A stretch of DNA of 41,368 nt from Nocardia sp. (GTDB taxonomy: Bacteria; Actinomycetota; Actinomycetes; Mycobacteriales; Mycobacteriaceae). The stretch is from contig NZ_JAODNK010000190.1 in NCBI RefSeq assembly GCF_025465275.1, positions 1 through 41,368 on the forward strand, in the 5' to 3' direction. Shown here in pieces: positions 30,949 to 39,352 of the stretch (its first letter is position 1; each line of letters begins with the position of its first letter). The position numbers and the translations under genes were made by a program. A model generated the notes under the pieces. It saw only the letters and a list, made by a program, of their open reading frames with translations, did no database searches and was not told where the DNA came from.

Positions 30949-32376
30949 ATGTCGATGGCGGAGTTGCGCAGTCAGATCCTGCGCCGCAAACCCCTGGGCG
31001 AGATCGAGGACGATACGCCCGCCGATCAACAGCTCGCCAAACACCTGGGCCTCTGGCAGCTGACCGCGATCGGCGTCGGCGGCATTATCGGGGCCGGGAT
31101 CTTCTCGCTGGCCGGATCGGTGGCGAACAAGACCGCCGGACCCGCCGTATTGATCTCGTTCCTCATCGCCGGACTGGCCAGTGCGTGCGCCGCGCTGTGC
31201 TACGCCGAGTTCGCGGGCATGGTGCCCAAGGCCGGTTCGGCCTACACCTACGGCTATGTGGCACTGGGGGAGTTGGGCGGCTGGTTCATCGGATGGGATC
31301 TGCTGCTGGAGTACACGGCGGTATCAGCGGTGGTGGCCATCGGCGTCTCCGGCTACTTCAACTTCCTGCTCGATCAGATGGGACTTACGCTGCCGCACTG
31401 GATGCTCGGCGCGTCGGGGACCGGTGACGGGCATGTGGTGGATGTCTTCGCCGTGGTGTTCTGCCTGGGTACGGCCTGGGTACTCACGCGCGGCATCAAG
31501 AGCGTCGGCCGCTTCGAAACCTTCTTCGTGGCAATCAAGATCGCGGTGGTGCTGCTGATCATCGGACTCGGCGTATTCCATATCGACAGCGCCAATTACA
31601 CCCCCTACTTCCCCTACGGTCATGCCGCGGTGTGGACAGGCGCGGCGACGGTGTTCTTCGCCGTCTTCGGCTACGACGCCATGAGCACCGCCGCCGAAGA
31701 ATCCACCGAGGCGAAAAAGCAACTGCCCAAGGCGATTCTGTATTCGCTGGCCATTGCCATGGTGCTGTACGTGCTGGCGACGCTGGTCCTCACCGGCATG
31801 CAGAAGTACACCGAGATCAATCCGACGAGTGGCTTCTCCAGCGCCTTCAAATCCGTTGGGCTGCCGGGCATTGCGAATGTCATCGCCGTCGGCGCGATCA
31901 TCGGCATCGCCACCGTGGTGCTGGCATTCATGCTGGCGACGACACGTGTCTGGTATGCCATGAGCCGCGACGGCCTGCTGCCCGCCTGGTTCGCCAAGAC
32001 CCACCCGACGCGGCGCGTTCCGACCCGTGTGACCTGGATCGTGGGCGTCGGGTCGGCGATCCTCGCGGGCCTGCTGCCGATCAATACCGTTGCCGAGCTG
32101 ACGAATATCGGCATTCTGATGGCCTTCATCGTGGTCAGCATTGCCGTGATGGTGCTGCGCTACACGCGTCCCGGGGAGCCGCGCGAATTCCGGCTGCCGC
32201 TCATGCCGGTGGTACCGGTCGTCGGGATCGGGTTCTCGATCTATCTGATCTGGTCGCTGCCGTGGGAGACGTGGGTGCGCTTCGTCGTGTGGCTCTTGGT
32301 CGGTCTGGTTGTGTACTTCGCCTACTCGCGAAAGCACTCGAAGCTGGAGCATTCCGGCGCCGTGCAGGCAGGGTGA
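30949..32376 (+). CDS. APC-family amino acid permease
   Basis: This is a 475-aa transporter with about 12 membrane helices. The cytoplasmic N-terminus is LGEIEDDTPADQQLAKHLGLWQLTAIGVGGIIGAGIFSLAGSVANKTAGPAVLISF; the GVGGIIGAGIF motif of helix 1 binds the amino acid alpha-groups. FGYDAMSTAAEESTEAKKQLPKAI is the conserved loop after helix 6, typical of the cationic amino acid transporter (YfnA/CAT) group. AAAGGA lies eight bases before the ATG. Its 3-prime 176 bases overlap the end of the convergent EamA gene. Confidence 0.92.
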   Translation: MSMAELRSQILRRKPLGEIEDDTPADQQLAKHLGLWQLTAIGVGGIIGAGIFSLAGSVANKTAGPAVLISFLIAGLASACAALCYAEFAGMVPKAGSAYTYGYVALGELGGWFIGWDLLLEYTAVSAVVAIGVSGYFNFLLDQMGLTLPHWMLGASGTGDGHVVDVFAVVFCLGTAWVLTRGIKSVGRFETFFVAIKIAVVLLIIGLGVFHIDSANYTPYFPYGHAAVWTGAATVFFAVFGYDAMSTAAEESTEAKKQLPKAILYSLAIAMVLYVLATLVLTGMQKYTEINPTSGFSSAFKSVGLPGIANVIAVGAIIGIATVVLAFMLATTRVWYAMSRDGLLPAWFAKTHPTRRVPTRVTWIVGVGSAILAGLLPINTVAELTNIGILMAFIVVSIAVMVLRYTRPGEPREFRLPLMPVVPVVGIGFSIYLIWSLPWETWVRFVVWLLVGLVVYFAYSRKHSKLEHSGAVQAG

Positions 32377-33217
32377 GCAATACCAAACCTAGTGCCAGGA
32401 CTGCCATTCCGGACCAGGACAGGGGTGAGAGTCGCTCGCCCACCACGGTCACGCCGAGTGCGGCGGCGACCGCGGCTTCGGTCAGGGTGAGGGTGGCGGC
32501 GGTGTCGACTGCGGTGTGCCGCAGGCCGTATCCGAACAGTCGATAGGCGAGGAAGGTCGTGAAGACCGCCAGGTACAGCGCGACGGTGAGGCCGCGTGGC
32601 GTTGCGAGCCAGTCGATTCCGAGGCTGAGCAGTACCGGCAGCACAAGTAGGGCGGCCATACCGAACATGGCTCCCATGACCGGGGACGATGGCTGCCCTC
32701 GGGCGATGAGCTCGCCACCGACCAGTAGATAGCTCGCGTAGGCCAAGCCCGCGCAGAGCGCGAGGGCGACGCCGAGGGGGTCGATCGGCGTGCTCGCTCC
32801 ACCGAACTCGGACCCGAGAACGAGTGCGAGGCAACCGATCACGGCCACTCCGGTCGCGGCGAGCCATCGATTTTCTGGTCTGCCACGCCCGGTGATCCAG
32901 ACCAGCAGCCCGGTGAATACAGGCGCACTGGCCAGCGTGGTCACGGTGGCCACGGCGACACCCGTGCGCGCCACCGCTGGGTAGAAGGTGAGCGGGTACG
33001 CGGCAACCGCGCACCCGCCCACTGTCAGCAGCCCGCACTCGAACCTGTTGCAGTGCAGGCGATTACCTCGCGAGGTGAGGAGGAGCAGCAACCCGCCGAA
33101 CACCAGCCCGGCGGAACCCACCGCTGCTGCGGGCGTTCCGGTCGGGGCCAGTGATGCGGCGGTGCCGGTGCTGCCCCACAACACCGCTGCGGCAAGAATC
33201 GAAGAACTTTTCGGCAC
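32201..33217 (-). CDS. EamA/DMT family transporter with long antisense tail
   Basis: This is a 338-aa drug/metabolite transporter with ten hydrophobic helices in two EamA halves (SSILAAAVLWGSTGTAASLAP, VATVTTLASAPVFTGLLVWITGRG; second half PLGVALALCAGLAYASYLLVGGEL, TLTEAAVAAALGVTVVGERLSPLSWSGMAVLALGLVLL). The expected end is near GLVLLTLPARRR. The frame instead continues about 50 residues as an Arg/Ser/Thr-rich tail, antisense to the permease gene. The tail looks non-native, as if the original stop was lost. Substrate unknown; the family exports amino acids and metabolites. Confidence 0.85.
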   Translation of the reverse strand: MPKSSSILAAAVLWGSTGTAASLAPTGTPAAAVGSAGLVFGGLLLLLTSRGNRLHCNRFECGLLTVGGCAVAAYPLTFYPAVARTGVAVATVTTLASAPVFTGLLVWITGRGRPENRWLAATGVAVIGCLALVLGSEFGGASTPIDPLGVALALCAGLAYASYLLVGGELIARGQPSSPVMGAMFGMAALLVLPVLLSLGIDWLATPRGLTVALYLAVFTTFLAYRLFGYGLRHTAVDTAATLTLTEAAVAAALGVTVVGERLSPLSWSGMAVLALGLVLLTLPARRRNAPASSAFASRRSTQPDRPRATRRSAPTSPTAATRSDRSRTRSRRPVPPA

Positions 33218-33393
33218 AGTCGTGTACTCCGTCGTCGAATGCTGTGAGCAAGAATTCGCAACGGGCGCACAAGAATTCCAGGCTGCCCAGTGGGGGTCAG
33301 CCGGAGCGTGCGGCGGATATCAGCCGGTGCGCCCGATCAGCAGATCGGGGGCGGCGTGACGCAGTGCCAGTAAGAACTCACTCGGCGATCGTA

Positions 33394-33969
33394 TCAGCGG
33401 TTGATCCGCGCCCGTCCGCCTTCACCCGCGATGCGGCCCTTGCGGATCAGCTCGCGCTTGGTTCCGGGCATGAGCGTGACCTGGTCGCTATCGGTTTCAG
33501 CGGGGTCATCATCGGCGGTCGGTGTCGGATTCGGCCGCACGAACAGCGTGACGGTGGTGCCCTCGGCAAAACCATTGCGCTTCATCAGCGAGGCCGACGC
33601 GGTGTTGTGGATCTCCACATCGGTGACGATCCGGCGCGCACCGCTCTCGAACAGGGTGTCGCAGCAGGCGGACATGAGCCGGCCGGCAATCCCGCGGCCC
33701 TGCCTATCGGGAGCGACGGCGATCCACTCCAGATAGGCCCAGTCGTCGCGCAGCTCGAACTCCATCGAGCCGAGCACGAATCCCACCACTCGATCGGAGT
33801 CCACCGCGACCCAGCAGGAGCGGCCGGCGCTGTCGAGATGCTCGGCCACCGAGGTGAGCGACCAGGATGTGTAGGGCTTGGTGGAGGTGTCGAACACCTC
33901 GTAGCCCAGATCGAGTACCTGTCGAAGATGTCCGAGTCCCATGGGGACGATGGCTATGGCCGGTTCCAT
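33394..33969 (-). CDS. GNAT family N-acetyltransferase
   Basis: This is a 191-aa acetyl-CoA-dependent acetyltransferase. Motif A is LEWIAVAPDRQGRGIAGRLMSACCDTLFESGARRIVTDVEIHNTASASLMKRNGFAEG, where QGRGIAG contacts the CoA pyrophosphate. The RimI-like order and the substrate-facing N-terminus (GYEVFDTSTKPYTSWSLTSVAEHL) do not reveal the acceptor. The last 40 residues are acidic, then basic, and probably flexible. It lies between the EamA gene and Ku, both also on the minus strand, without overlap. Confidence 0.87.
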   Translation of the reverse strand: MEPAIAIVPMGLGHLRQVLDLGYEVFDTSTKPYTSWSLTSVAEHLDSAGRSCWVAVDSDRVVGFVLGSMEFELRDDWAYLEWIAVAPDRQGRGIAGRLMSACCDTLFESGARRIVTDVEIHNTASASLMKRNGFAEGTTVTLFVRPNPTPTADDDPAETDSDQVTLMPGTKRELIRKGRIAGEGGRARINR

Positions 33970-34028
33970 ACCCGACAGTTTGCCAGGTAGATGCTGCGGT
34001 GACCCGTTCCGGTCCGGCCCGGTGGTTC

Positions 34029-34943
34029 CTAAGCGCCTTTACGGGCTTGCTTGGCAGGAGCCTTCTTCGCGGCCTTCTTGACCGGCTTCTTCTCCGGCGC
34101 GGCTGCCTTCGCGGCTTTGGGAGCTGTAGCGGGCGCGGCATCACCGCTCTTCGCACTACGCCGCCCGGACGCTTCCAGACTCCGCTGCAGCGCCGCGACC
34201 AGGTCCACGACCTCGGCATCCATCTCGGGTGCGGCCGATTCCGGTGCGCGCGTGACCTTGCTGCTCCCGCTGGCAATGGCCTCGTCGAGCAGCTTCTTCA
34301 GCTCGATCTGGTATTCGTCCACGTACAGGCCCGGATCGAAATCATCCGACAGCGTGTCGACGAGCGTCTCGGCCATCTGCAGTTCCTGCGGCCGCGGCTC
34401 CGCCACGCCGTCGAGCTTGTCGAAGGCCACCGACCGCACCTCATCGGGCCACAGCATGGCCTGCAATACGAGCACGCCGTCGCGCACCCGCAGCGCCCCC
34501 AGCCGAGTCTTCTGGCGCAGCGTGAAGTGCACCAGCGCGATCCGATCGGTCTGCTCGAGCGTTTTCGCCAGCAGCACATACGCTTTCGGTGTACTCGAAT
34601 CGGGTTCCAGGAAGTAACTCTTATCGAAGAAGATCGGATCGATCTGGTCGGCGGGCACGAATTGCAACACCGGAATTTCATGCTTTTCCGCGGCAGGCAG
34701 CTTCGAGAAATCCTCATCGGTGAGGATCACCCGATCCCCCTCCGGCGATTCGTACGCCTTATCGATATCCGCGAACTGCACCGGCTGCCCATCCACCGTG
34801 CACACCCGCTCGTACCGAATCCGCCCCCCATCAGCAGCATGTACCTGATGGAACTTGATGTCGTGGTCCTCCGTGGCCGTATAAACCTTCACGGGAACAT
34901 TGACCAACCCGAACGCGATGGAGCCCTTCCAAATGGACCGCAT
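34029..34943 (-). CDS. ku: Non-homologous end-joining protein Ku
   Basis: This is a 304-aa bacterial Ku. The start at ATG 34943 gives MRSIWKGSIAFGLVNVPVKVYTATEDHDIKFHQVHAADGGRIRYERVC, the invariant beginning. The frame is open upstream, but that part is unlike Ku. The core ring domain continues through KTLEQTDRIALVHFTLRQKTRLGALRVRDGVLVLQAMLWPDEVR. The C-terminus is a Lys/Ala/Pro tail (KAAAPEKKPVKKAAKKAPAKQ), which in mycobacterial and other Ku proteins aids DNA binding and sliding. Ku homodimers cap double-strand breaks and recruit LigD, which is not in this window. Confidence 0.96.
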   Translation of the reverse strand: MRSIWKGSIAFGLVNVPVKVYTATEDHDIKFHQVHAADGGRIRYERVCTVDGQPVQFADIDKAYESPEGDRVILTDEDFSKLPAAEKHEIPVLQFVPADQIDPIFFDKSYFLEPDSSTPKAYVLLAKTLEQTDRIALVHFTLRQKTRLGALRVRDGVLVLQAMLWPDEVRSVAFDKLDGVAEPRPQELQMAETLVDTLSDDFDPGLYVDEYQIELKKLLDEAIASGSSKVTRAPESAAPEMDAEVVDLVAALQRSLEASGRRSAKSGDAAPATAPKAAKAAAPEKKPVKKAAKKAPAKQARKGA

Positions 34944-35149
34944 GGTCCGATCGTACTTCGGACGGGCGCTTCTAGCGGTTAACGCATCGCCGACCTGGGG
35001 TTTCGGGTGGCTGTCGGTGTCCGCACCCGTCGGCGCTTGTGTCCGGGCGTGAGCGCGGCGGCGTCTCGAAGGTCGTCCCTCCCAATGTTGGGATGGCCCT
35101 GGTTGAGGGAGCCTTAATCTCGTCACTATGCAAAGCAGTGTCGAGCAGC

Positions 35150-35374
35150 TCGAGCGGGTACTGCCTCCACCGCGGCGGTGACGATCCCGACCTGTGGACA
35201 ACGGTAGTTCGGCCGCGCACAGGGCAGATGTACGATTTCGACCTCGGCATGGTCAATTTCCTGTTCCAGATGCTCAGCGGTCGTCTCGATCCGCCGGACG
35301 GTGTGGAATTCGCGGTTGACAGGCCGCACGTATTCGAGTCATGGCGCCACGATAGGCATTGTCATCGGTCATGA
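35150..35374 (+). pseudogene. Possible gene fragment
   Basis: A stretch of protein-like sequence (GDDPDLWTTVVRPRTGQMYDFDLGMVNFLFQMLSGRLDPPDGVEFAVDRPHVFESW) lacks a convincing start and N-terminus. It reads like the C-terminal part of an SMI1/KNR4-type immunity protein, but this is a weak impression. The surrounding 577-base gap (34944-35520) is otherwise empty apart from repeat R3. Confidence 0.3.
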
Positions 35375-35408
35375 CTCTCGGCCGAAGCAGCCGGAGTGAA
35401 CATCCCAT

Positions 35409-35520
35409 AATGCCGCATAGTGCGCGGTTCGAAACGGCCACGCGGCTCTCCCAAAAATCAACAGGGCGAGTTCATTTCGGGGGGCCGCACGACTGTCGGC
35501 CGAAGGCACGCCACTGCCGA
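35409..35520 (+). repeat. Dispersed repeat R3
   Basis: This shares ATGCCGCAT, a GCGCGGTTCGA-ACGGCC-ACGCGGC block, ATCAAC, and TGTCGGCCGAA-GCACGC with 40026-40130 in the same order. It looks like a partial copy of an element of about 140 bases whose best copy is R2. Confidence 0.45.
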
Positions 35521-35612
35521 TTACGCGGCGTTAAGCACACGCTTCTCCGCAATCGATGCCCGACGCAGGCACCACCCACCGTAGAAGCCTGCCCACCAGG
35601 GCAGGCGCCCGA

Positions 35613-36020
35613 TCACCGGCGCTGAGCCTCCCCGTCGTCCGACCAGGCCATGGCATCGATCTCCACCCGAAGCGCCGGAGAAGCCAGGCCGTTGACATAC
35701 ATCAACGTCATACACGGCGAATGCGAACCGAAGAACTCGGCGAACGCCGCACGCCGGGCCGCGCTGTCGATCTCGCCGACCAGATACACGGTCACCTTGA
35801 CCAGATCCGCGACGTCCATCCCCGCCGCCGAAAGATTGTGCCGCACATTCTCGAATGCCACCGCGATCTGCTCGACCGGAGATTCGGGCACCGAGCCGTC
35901 CACCCGCATGCCGATCTGCCCCGACAGCACCAGCCACCGCCCTCCGGGCCCGACCTCCATCTGGTGCACATACGCCGCCACCGGCGCGTGCACTTCCTGC
36001 GGATTGCGCTCGATCTTCAC
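35613..36020 (-). CDS. RidA (YjgF/YER057c/UK114) family protein
   Basis: This is a protein of about 135 aa starting at GTG 36020 (MKIERNPQEVHAPVAAYVHQMEVG). The family hydrolyses reactive enamine/imine intermediates released by PLP enzymes, or acts as a pathway-specific relative. Visible blocks are LVLSGQIGMRVDGSVPESPVEQIAVAFENVRHNLSAAGMDVADLVKVTVYLV and the end PALRVEIDAMAW, where the Arg is the expected catalytic or carboxylate-binding residue. The TSCEPC-like catalytic motif of other deaminases is absent, as expected. It is flanked by two copies of a dispersed repeat, so it may have arrived with a mobile segment. Confidence 0.82.
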   Translation of the reverse strand: MKIERNPQEVHAPVAAYVHQMEVGPGGRWLVLSGQIGMRVDGSVPESPVEQIAVAFENVRHNLSAAGMDVADLVKVTVYLVGEIDSAARRAAFAEFFGSHSPCMTLMYVNGLASPALRVEIDAMAWSDDGEAQRR

Positions 36021-36140
36021 AAAGCTCGACTCTAAAGCGTCCCGCGAAGCACGGCAGGACACGCACACTCCCGCCTCACCGGAATCCGGATGAACCCCAC
36101 TGAGCGGCAGGTGGATTCATTATCGGCAACGTCCTACATG

Positions 36141-36210
36141 CTGACGATGCTGCGCAATAGTGAGCTCTCATGCCTCATCCCGCGCTGACCGAACTGGCCT
36201 GCGGCGCGCC
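36141..36210 (+). repeat. Dispersed repeat R1
   Basis: GTGAGCTC-n-CATGCC-n-CAT-n-CCGCGCTG (36160-36187) matches 40018-40045 in 25 of 28 bases, with weaker similarity extending on both sides. Both copies encode QRGMRHxSSL and a following IVS on the minus strand. The rest of the 36021-36466 gap shows no convincing gene. Confidence 0.45.
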
Positions 36211-36466
36211 GCGGCCGGTGAACGTCACCGCCGCCCAGCGCTACGCCACCGACGGGACCATCGGCCTCTTCGGGGGCGCCACGCCCGGAGTCGACTCTAT
36301 GGAAGCCGCTCGCGGCGCATGAAGAAGCCACTATGACGCGCATGCGAAGCGCAGGGGCATATTGAAGTACGGGCTTTTCAATTTGTACACGCGGGGCCTC
36401 ACTACGCGGTTACCGTCGGAGCGGCACTCAGGTGCCGGCAACGAGTACTCCAACGGGAAAGTACAG

Positions 36467-36946
36467 ATGAGGCAAATGAGTTGGGCCGCCGTCACGGTGG
36501 CCATGCTGGCGATACCGGTCGTCGCGGCGGCATCGGCGTCGGCCACGGTCGACAATGTGAATCTGACACGGGTCTACACCGGCATCGGCGGATGTGAAGG
36601 GGCAGGCAATACCTGCACGATCTTGGTGACCACCAGCGGCGCGGACGCCCTGGCACCGGTCACGGTCACCCTGGACGGGCAGAACGTCGGCACCTTCACC
36701 CCGCAAGCCGGACCCACGGCCGGCACCGGGACCATCCAGTACGTCTATCACTCGAAGCTTGCCGAAGGCATCTACAGCCTCACCGCCACGCAGGGCTCGT
36801 CGACCAAGTCCATGACGGTGCAGAACTGCGGCAGCCAGCCGACCGGCAGCTCCAGTGCCTCGGCCCAGTGCACCGGAAACGATATTCTCGGCGCTCTGCT
36901 GATGCCGCTGATCCTCCTCACCGGCTCCGGGCACACACAACTCTGA
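36467..36946 (+). CDS. Secreted Ig-like protein
   Basis: This is a 159-aa exported protein. ATG 36467 follows GGGAAAG and gives the signal peptide MRQMSWAAVTVAMLAIPVVAAASASA. The mature domain is beta-rich and Thr/Gly-rich (LTRVYTGIGGCEGAGNTCTILVTTSGADALAPVTVTLDGQNVGTFTP, KLAEGIYSLTATQGSSTKSMTV), resembling a bacterial Ig-like fold, with two cysteine pairs. The sequence ends with a hydrophobic stretch (DILGALLMPLILLTGSGH) that could anchor it. It resembles small envelope proteins common in Nocardia. There is no operon partner. Confidence 0.75.
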   Translation: MRQMSWAAVTVAMLAIPVVAAASASATVDNVNLTRVYTGIGGCEGAGNTCTILVTTSGADALAPVTVTLDGQNVGTFTPQAGPTAGTGTIQYVYHSKLAEGIYSLTATQGSSTKSMTVQNCGSQPTGSSSASAQCTGNDILGALLMPLILLTGSGHTQL

Positions 36947-37104
36947 CCGACCAGTTGGGGCAGTGGACGGTACGGAGTGCAGTGGTCGACGGCCACCCAG
37001 GCACGCAAAGTGAATCGAACGCCGTTACGCAGCAATGGCTTTCGGCCCATCGGCGAGGTCGCTCTTCTTCATCGACTCCGGTGCGCACGCAAATGGCGCG
37101 AAAA

Positions 37105-37139
37105 CGGCCGGTCATCGCAACACCTGCGATGACCGGCCG
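37105..37139 (+). terminator. Strong stem-loop
   Basis: CGGCCGGTCATCGCA pairs perfectly with TGCGATGACCGGCCG around an ACACC loop. It lies 158 bases after the Ig-like gene and directly beside the tRNA-like remnant, so it may have been the terminator of a lost tRNA gene. Confidence 0.6.
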
Positions 37140-37146
37140 CTTCCTG

Positions 37147-37175
37147 TGGTTCTAGCTGGATCGAACCAGCGACCA
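37147..37175 (-). pseudogene. Possible tRNA 3-prime-half remnant
   Basis: On the minus strand GGTCGCTGGTTCGATCCAGC is followed by TAGAACCACA, which looks like a variable-loop end, T-arm and acceptor strand. The T-loop is one base short (TTCGAT), and no matching 5-prime acceptor GGTTCTA or anticodon arm lies upstream, so no functional tRNA is present. Confidence 0.3.
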
Positions 37176-37554
37176 GGTGACGGAGGTCGGATCTGGCCTT
37201 TTGCTTCACTTTCGGTGCTTCTGAGTCAGGAAACTGCTTGAAAGCACTCGAGAATGGAGCAACAGGCCAGTCCGCCGCCATAGGTCGACCGCAGGCAGCT
37301 CCCGAACGCGCCGTCATGCCGCGTGGCGTGCGGTTCGAACCAGGCGGTGCGGGCACGTAGAAGATTCACGGGCAGTAGAGATCTGGCGGCGGCCCCGAGG
37401 GAGGTCGAGTCCTGCTCGGATGCCGGACAGGGATTCGACGCAGGTTCGCCTCACCGCCACGCGCATCCACGGTGATCGCCGGGATCAGCGGGTGGCCTCA
37501 CCAGTTCCCATTACCGAGTCATCGAAGTCGAACCGGTTGACGAATCCCGACACC

Positions 37555-37590
37555 GCCATGATACTTAGGTTTGTGCCTAAGTATCATGGC
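37555..37590. promoter_or_regulatory. ArsR operator: perfect 15-bp inverted repeat
   Basis: GCCATGATACTTAGG and CCTAAGTATCATGGC are exact reverse complements separated by TTTGTG, whose last three bases are the GTG start of the ArsR gene. A symmetrical site of this size over the start codon strongly implies autorepression of the three-gene operon. Confidence 0.8.
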
Positions 37591-37911
37591 GAACTCGACG
37601 CGTTGCTCCGCGCTCTCGCGGATCCGACGCGTCGAGCCATCGTCGAGCGGTTGGCGAAGTCGCCGGCCGTCGTATCCGAGCTGGCGGCACCGTTCTCGAT
37701 GGCGTTGCCGTCACTGATGCAGCATCTGCGCGTCCTCGAGGACGCCGGGCTGGTGACGTCACACAAGCTCGGACGCGTTCGCACTGTGAGCCTGCGACCG
37801 GGCGCGCTCGATGTCCTGCACCTGTGGCTCGGCGAGTTACGAACCCCCGCAGAACACCAAGCCGACCGGCTCGGAATCCACCTGACCCGCACCACTTCGA
37901 AGGAGACCTGA
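37573..37911 (+). CDS. ArsR/SmtB-family regulator
   Basis: This is a 112-aa winged-helix repressor: VPKYHGELDALLRALADPTRRAIVERLAKSPAVVSELAAPFSMALPSLMQHLRVLEDAGLVTSHKLGRVRTVSLRPGALDVL. No metal-binding cysteines are present. This is the non-metal SdpR-like subgroup that typically sits before SRPBCC/AHSA1 genes. The GTG at 37573 lies in the spacer of a perfect inverted repeat; the frame is open upstream to 37420, but that part looks unrelated. It is followed one base after its stop by the DHFR-like gene. Confidence 0.87.
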   Translation: MPKYHGELDALLRALADPTRRAIVERLAKSPAVVSELAAPFSMALPSLMQHLRVLEDAGLVTSHKLGRVRTVSLRPGALDVLHLWLGELRTPAEHQADRLGIHLTRTTSKET

Positions 37912-37912
37912 T

Positions 37913-38617
37913 ATGACCCGCGTTCGCATCAACTTGTTCGTCTCGCTGGACGGCTTCACCTCGGCGACCGACAACTCCCCCGAAAATCCGATGGGCGAGG
38001 ACTTTGGCCGCCTCTCAGCAGGCCACCTCGCGACCCGCACGTTCCGCGAGCGCGTATTCGGCGACACCAGCGGCACCGGCACGACCGGCGTCGACGACCG
38101 CTACACCGCCGCGTTCTTCGAGGGAGTCGGGGCCGAGATCATGGGCGCGGCCATGTTCGGGCTGCACGCGTTCCCCGGCGACCCGGAATGGAAGGGCTGG
38201 TGGGGTGATAAGCCGCCGTTCGGCACGCCGGTCTACGTCCTCACTAACACACTGCGACGCCAAGATTCGTCAATACCGGCCGCGCCGGGTGGATACCCGT
38301 ACCGCGTGGTCCCGCGGCCGTCGATCCCGATGGAGGGTGGGACGACGTTCCACTTCCGCAGCGGCGCAATCGAGGATGTGCTCGCCGAGGCGACTGCTGC
38401 CGCGGGTGGTCGGGACGTGCGCGTCAGCGGTGGCGTCGGCACCGCGCGCGCCTTCCTGCGCGCCGGCCTGGTCGATGACTTGCACCTCATGGTCGCGCCG
38501 ATCGTCCTGGGCCGGGGAACTGGGCTGTGGGACGATCTGGGCGGTCTCGACCTCACCCACAAGGTGACGACGGAAGTGGCCGAGAGCGGCACGATCCACG
38601 TCACGTTCACCCGTTAG
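37913..38617 (+). CDS. Dihydrofolate reductase/RibD C-terminal family protein
   Basis: This is a 234-aa NADPH-reductase-fold protein: MTRVRINLFVSLDGFTSATDNSPENPMGEDFG at the start, AAMFGLHAFPGDPEWKGWWGDKPPFGTPVYVLTN in the middle, and VRVSGGVGTARAFLRAGLVDDLHLMVAPIVLGRGTGLWDDL at the end, matching the RibD_C group. Members reduce pteridine- or riboflavin-like or other carbonyl substrates; the true substrate here is unknown. AAGGAG precedes the ATG, which starts one base after the ArsR stop, so it is the second gene of the ArsR-controlled operon. Confidence 0.88.
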   Translation: MTRVRINLFVSLDGFTSATDNSPENPMGEDFGRLSAGHLATRTFRERVFGDTSGTGTTGVDDRYTAAFFEGVGAEIMGAAMFGLHAFPGDPEWKGWWGDKPPFGTPVYVLTNTLRRQDSSIPAAPGGYPYRVVPRPSIPMEGGTTFHFRSGAIEDVLAEATAAAGGRDVRVSGGVGTARAFLRAGLVDDLHLMVAPIVLGRGTGLWDDLGGLDLTHKVTTEVAESGTIHVTFTR

Positions 38618-38626
38618 GACGCGCCC

Positions 38627-39088
38627 ATGACGACCGAACGCCGACTCGCCCGCGCCGAGTTCACCCTGACTCGCAGCTACCCGGTTCCCGTTGAGCGCGT
38701 CTGGGGCGCGTTCGCCGAGGAGCAACAGAAGTTGACCTGGTGGGGTGCCGGCGACGCCATCGAGCCGGGCGAGTGGGCCTTCGACTTCCGGGTCGGCGGC
38801 CGCGATGTCGCCGAGGGGAAGTTCCACGACGGTCCGGTGTCGCGGTACGAGGCCACCTACACCGACATCGTCGAGCACATCCGCATCGTCACGACGTACG
38901 ACATGTGGATCGACGGGGCTCACATGTCAACGTCGGTGGCCTCTCTGGAGTTCGAGCCGAGCGCGGAGGGCACTCGGTTCACCCACGCCGAGCACGGCGT
39001 CTTCTTCGACCAGTTCTGGGCCGACGGGCCGAACCGCGAGCAAGGCAGCCGGGGGCTGCTCGATGCTTTGGGCAACTACCTGCGATGA
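38627..39088 (+). CDS. SRPBCC/AHSA1-type protein
   Basis: This is a 153-aa protein of the AHSA1 (activator of Hsp90 ATPase homologue) group: FTLTRSYPVPVERVWGAFAEEQQKLTWWGAGDAIEPGEWAFDFRVGGRDVAEGKF, then LEFEPSAEGTRFTHAEHGVFFDQF and GLLDALGNYL. The cavity fold suits binding a small hydrophobic ligand. It starts nine bases after the DHFR-like gene and is the last gene of the ArsR operon. The ArsR plus AHSA1 pairing is widespread, with the ArsR thought to control it; function unproven. Confidence 0.88.
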   Translation: MTTERRLARAEFTLTRSYPVPVERVWGAFAEEQQKLTWWGAGDAIEPGEWAFDFRVGGRDVAEGKFHDGPVSRYEATYTDIVEHIRIVTTYDMWIDGAHMSTSVASLEFEPSAEGTRFTHAEHGVFFDQFWADGPNREQGSRGLLDALGNYLR

Positions 39089-39352
39089 CGACTCGGTGAG
39101 CTTCAGTCCAAATCCGCGAAACTCGCGCTTGCAGCAACGAGCATCCGCTCATGCCGAGACCTGCGCGTTGGTCGGCCACCCAAACTGGTTGGCCGACAGC
39201 TCTTCCTGGTGCGCGCTCATGCCGATGAGCGCTCACGAAATGTGGCCGATCATGAATGCCTACGGGTCTGCGCATGACTCGGCTGGTCAGCGTGCACTGC
39301 CTGAAACGGTCGCAATCGAAACATGCAGCTAGAAAGGCAATTCGGACCTGGG

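Larger units (their letters stand above)
36947..37554. other. 608-base gap: hairpin and tRNA-like remnants
   Basis: No gene is supported here. The gap holds a 15-bp stem-loop (37105-37139), a tRNA 3-prime-end-like stretch on the minus strand (about 37147-37175) and a GGTTCGAACC box near 37331. This is the kind of debris left around tRNA-associated integration sites. Confidence 0.4.

Noticed and set aside
37147..37220. A functional tRNA on the minus strand
   Set aside because: There is a T-arm-like segment and an acceptor-like end, but no D-arm, anticodon arm or matching 5-prime acceptor strand. The T-loop is one base short.
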